From Deltaproteobacteria bacterium (GTDB lineage Bacteria; Myxococcota_A; Polyangia; Polyangiales; Ga0077539), in contig CANMAT010000275.1 in the NCBI GenBank assembly GCA_947494865.1, forward strand, positions 1 through 5,924: 5,924 nucleotides of DNA. Direction: 5' to 3'. The notes below the pieces were generated by a model. The model saw only the letters and a list, made by a program, of their open reading frames with translations, was not told the origin of the DNA and ran no database searches. Position 1 is the first letter of the stretch. Every line of letters starts with the position of its first letter. Shown here piece by piece: positions 5,649-5,924 of this stretch. Position numbers and translations under genes: made by a program.

Positions 5649-5924
5649 TTAGGCGGTGACGCGATCGTGCGCAGGGGGCACGACGGGGAGGGCGCCCGTA
5701 GTTACGCGGCCCTTGCCGAGGAGCGCGAGCAGGCGGTCGATGTCGAGGGGCTTGCAGAGAAAGTGCATGCCGTGAATGTCGAGCCGGTCGATCTGCGCGC
5801 GGCACATGGGAAACGCGCTCGCGAGCACGATGGGGAGCTCGGGGTAGCGCGCAGCGATGCGGCGGGCGAGCGACACGCCGTCGACGCCGGGCATCATGAG
5901 GTCGGTCACCACGAAGTCATGCGG
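5649..5924 (-). CDS. Response-regulator receiver domain, C-terminal part (partial)
   Basis: The 3' end of a gene whose start lies beyond the window; the frame stays open to base 5924 (PHDFVV before TDLMMP). The visible 91 residues contain the hallmarks of a CheY-like receiver: phospho-acceptor Asp in VVTDLMMPGVDG, the switch Ser in IVLASAF, and the conserved Lys-Pro in FLCKPLDIDRLLALL. A roughly 20-residue tail without a recognisable domain follows, so no DNA-binding output domain comes after the receiver. The gene is therefore either a single-domain regulator or the C-terminal receiver of a hybrid histidine kinase; the missing part decides this. The GTG at 5912 is an internal valine (the phospho-acceptor strand is upstream of it), not a start. 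It converges with the ABC operon and need not regulate it. Confidence 0.9.
   Translation of the reverse strand, partial: PHDFVVTDLMMPGVDGVSLARRIAARYPELPIVLASAFPMCRAQIDRLDIHGMHFLCKPLDIDRLLALLGKGRVTTGALPVVPPAHDRVTA

Noticed and set aside
4297..5805. A 502-codon open frame on the minus strand opposite the DUF4340 gene
   Set aside because: It is antisense to a clear membrane-anchored DUF4340 gene, is very rich in Arg, Gly, Ala and His without domain motifs, and runs through both hairpins and into the receiver gene. Long antisense open frames are expected in high-GC DNA.
1..5924. CRISPR arrays, insertion sequences, tRNA genes and phage genes
   Set aside because: No spaced direct repeats, transposase motifs, terminal repeats or tRNA-like structures were seen; the window reads as ordinary chromosomal genes.

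Overview
The window is high-GC DNA (strong G/C preference at third codon positions) with tightly packed genes. The base composition and a GldG-like plus DUF4340 gene pair suggest a myxobacterium-like member of Myxococcota (former Deltaproteobacteria). This is an inference from composition and gene content, with no phylogenetic marker behind it.

Layout. At the left, on the minus strand (57-473), lies a small hotdog-fold thioesterase of the 4-hydroxybenzoyl-CoA thioesterase/YbgC type. A roughly 300-base divergent intergenic region follows. It carries a good sigma70-type promoter pointing right (TTGACA, 16 bases, TAGGAT). The core of the window (782-5457) is a four-gene plus-strand operon: an ABC ATPase, an ABC-2 type permease, a GldG-like membrane-anchored auxiliary protein, and a membrane-anchored DUF4340 protein. 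The first three genes are 2-5 bases apart with well-placed Shine-Dalgarno sequences, so they look translationally coupled. The fourth sits 40 bases further on and has no visible Shine-Dalgarno. A 191-base convergent intergenic region (5458-5648) holds a C-rich, G-poor stretch and several strong hairpins. At the right edge, on the minus strand, is the C-terminal part of a response-regulator receiver domain that runs off the window.

How the genes fit together. The ATPase and permease resemble GldA and GldF, and the third protein resembles GldG of Bacteroidetes gliding-motility ABC systems. Such trios also occur in non-gliding bacteria, where the substrate is unknown. The third and fourth proteins each have a cytoplasmic N-terminus and a large domain predicted outside the membrane. 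The simplest model is an ABC-2 complex whose ATPase drives a transport or mechanical process, with the GldG-like and DUF4340 proteins as periplasmic partners. Nothing in the sequence identifies the substrate. The least-explained features are the two-fold internal repeat and GGP/Gln-rich tail of the DUF4340 protein, two close cysteine pairs in the GldG-like protein, and a pair of related hairpins 74 bases apart after the operon.
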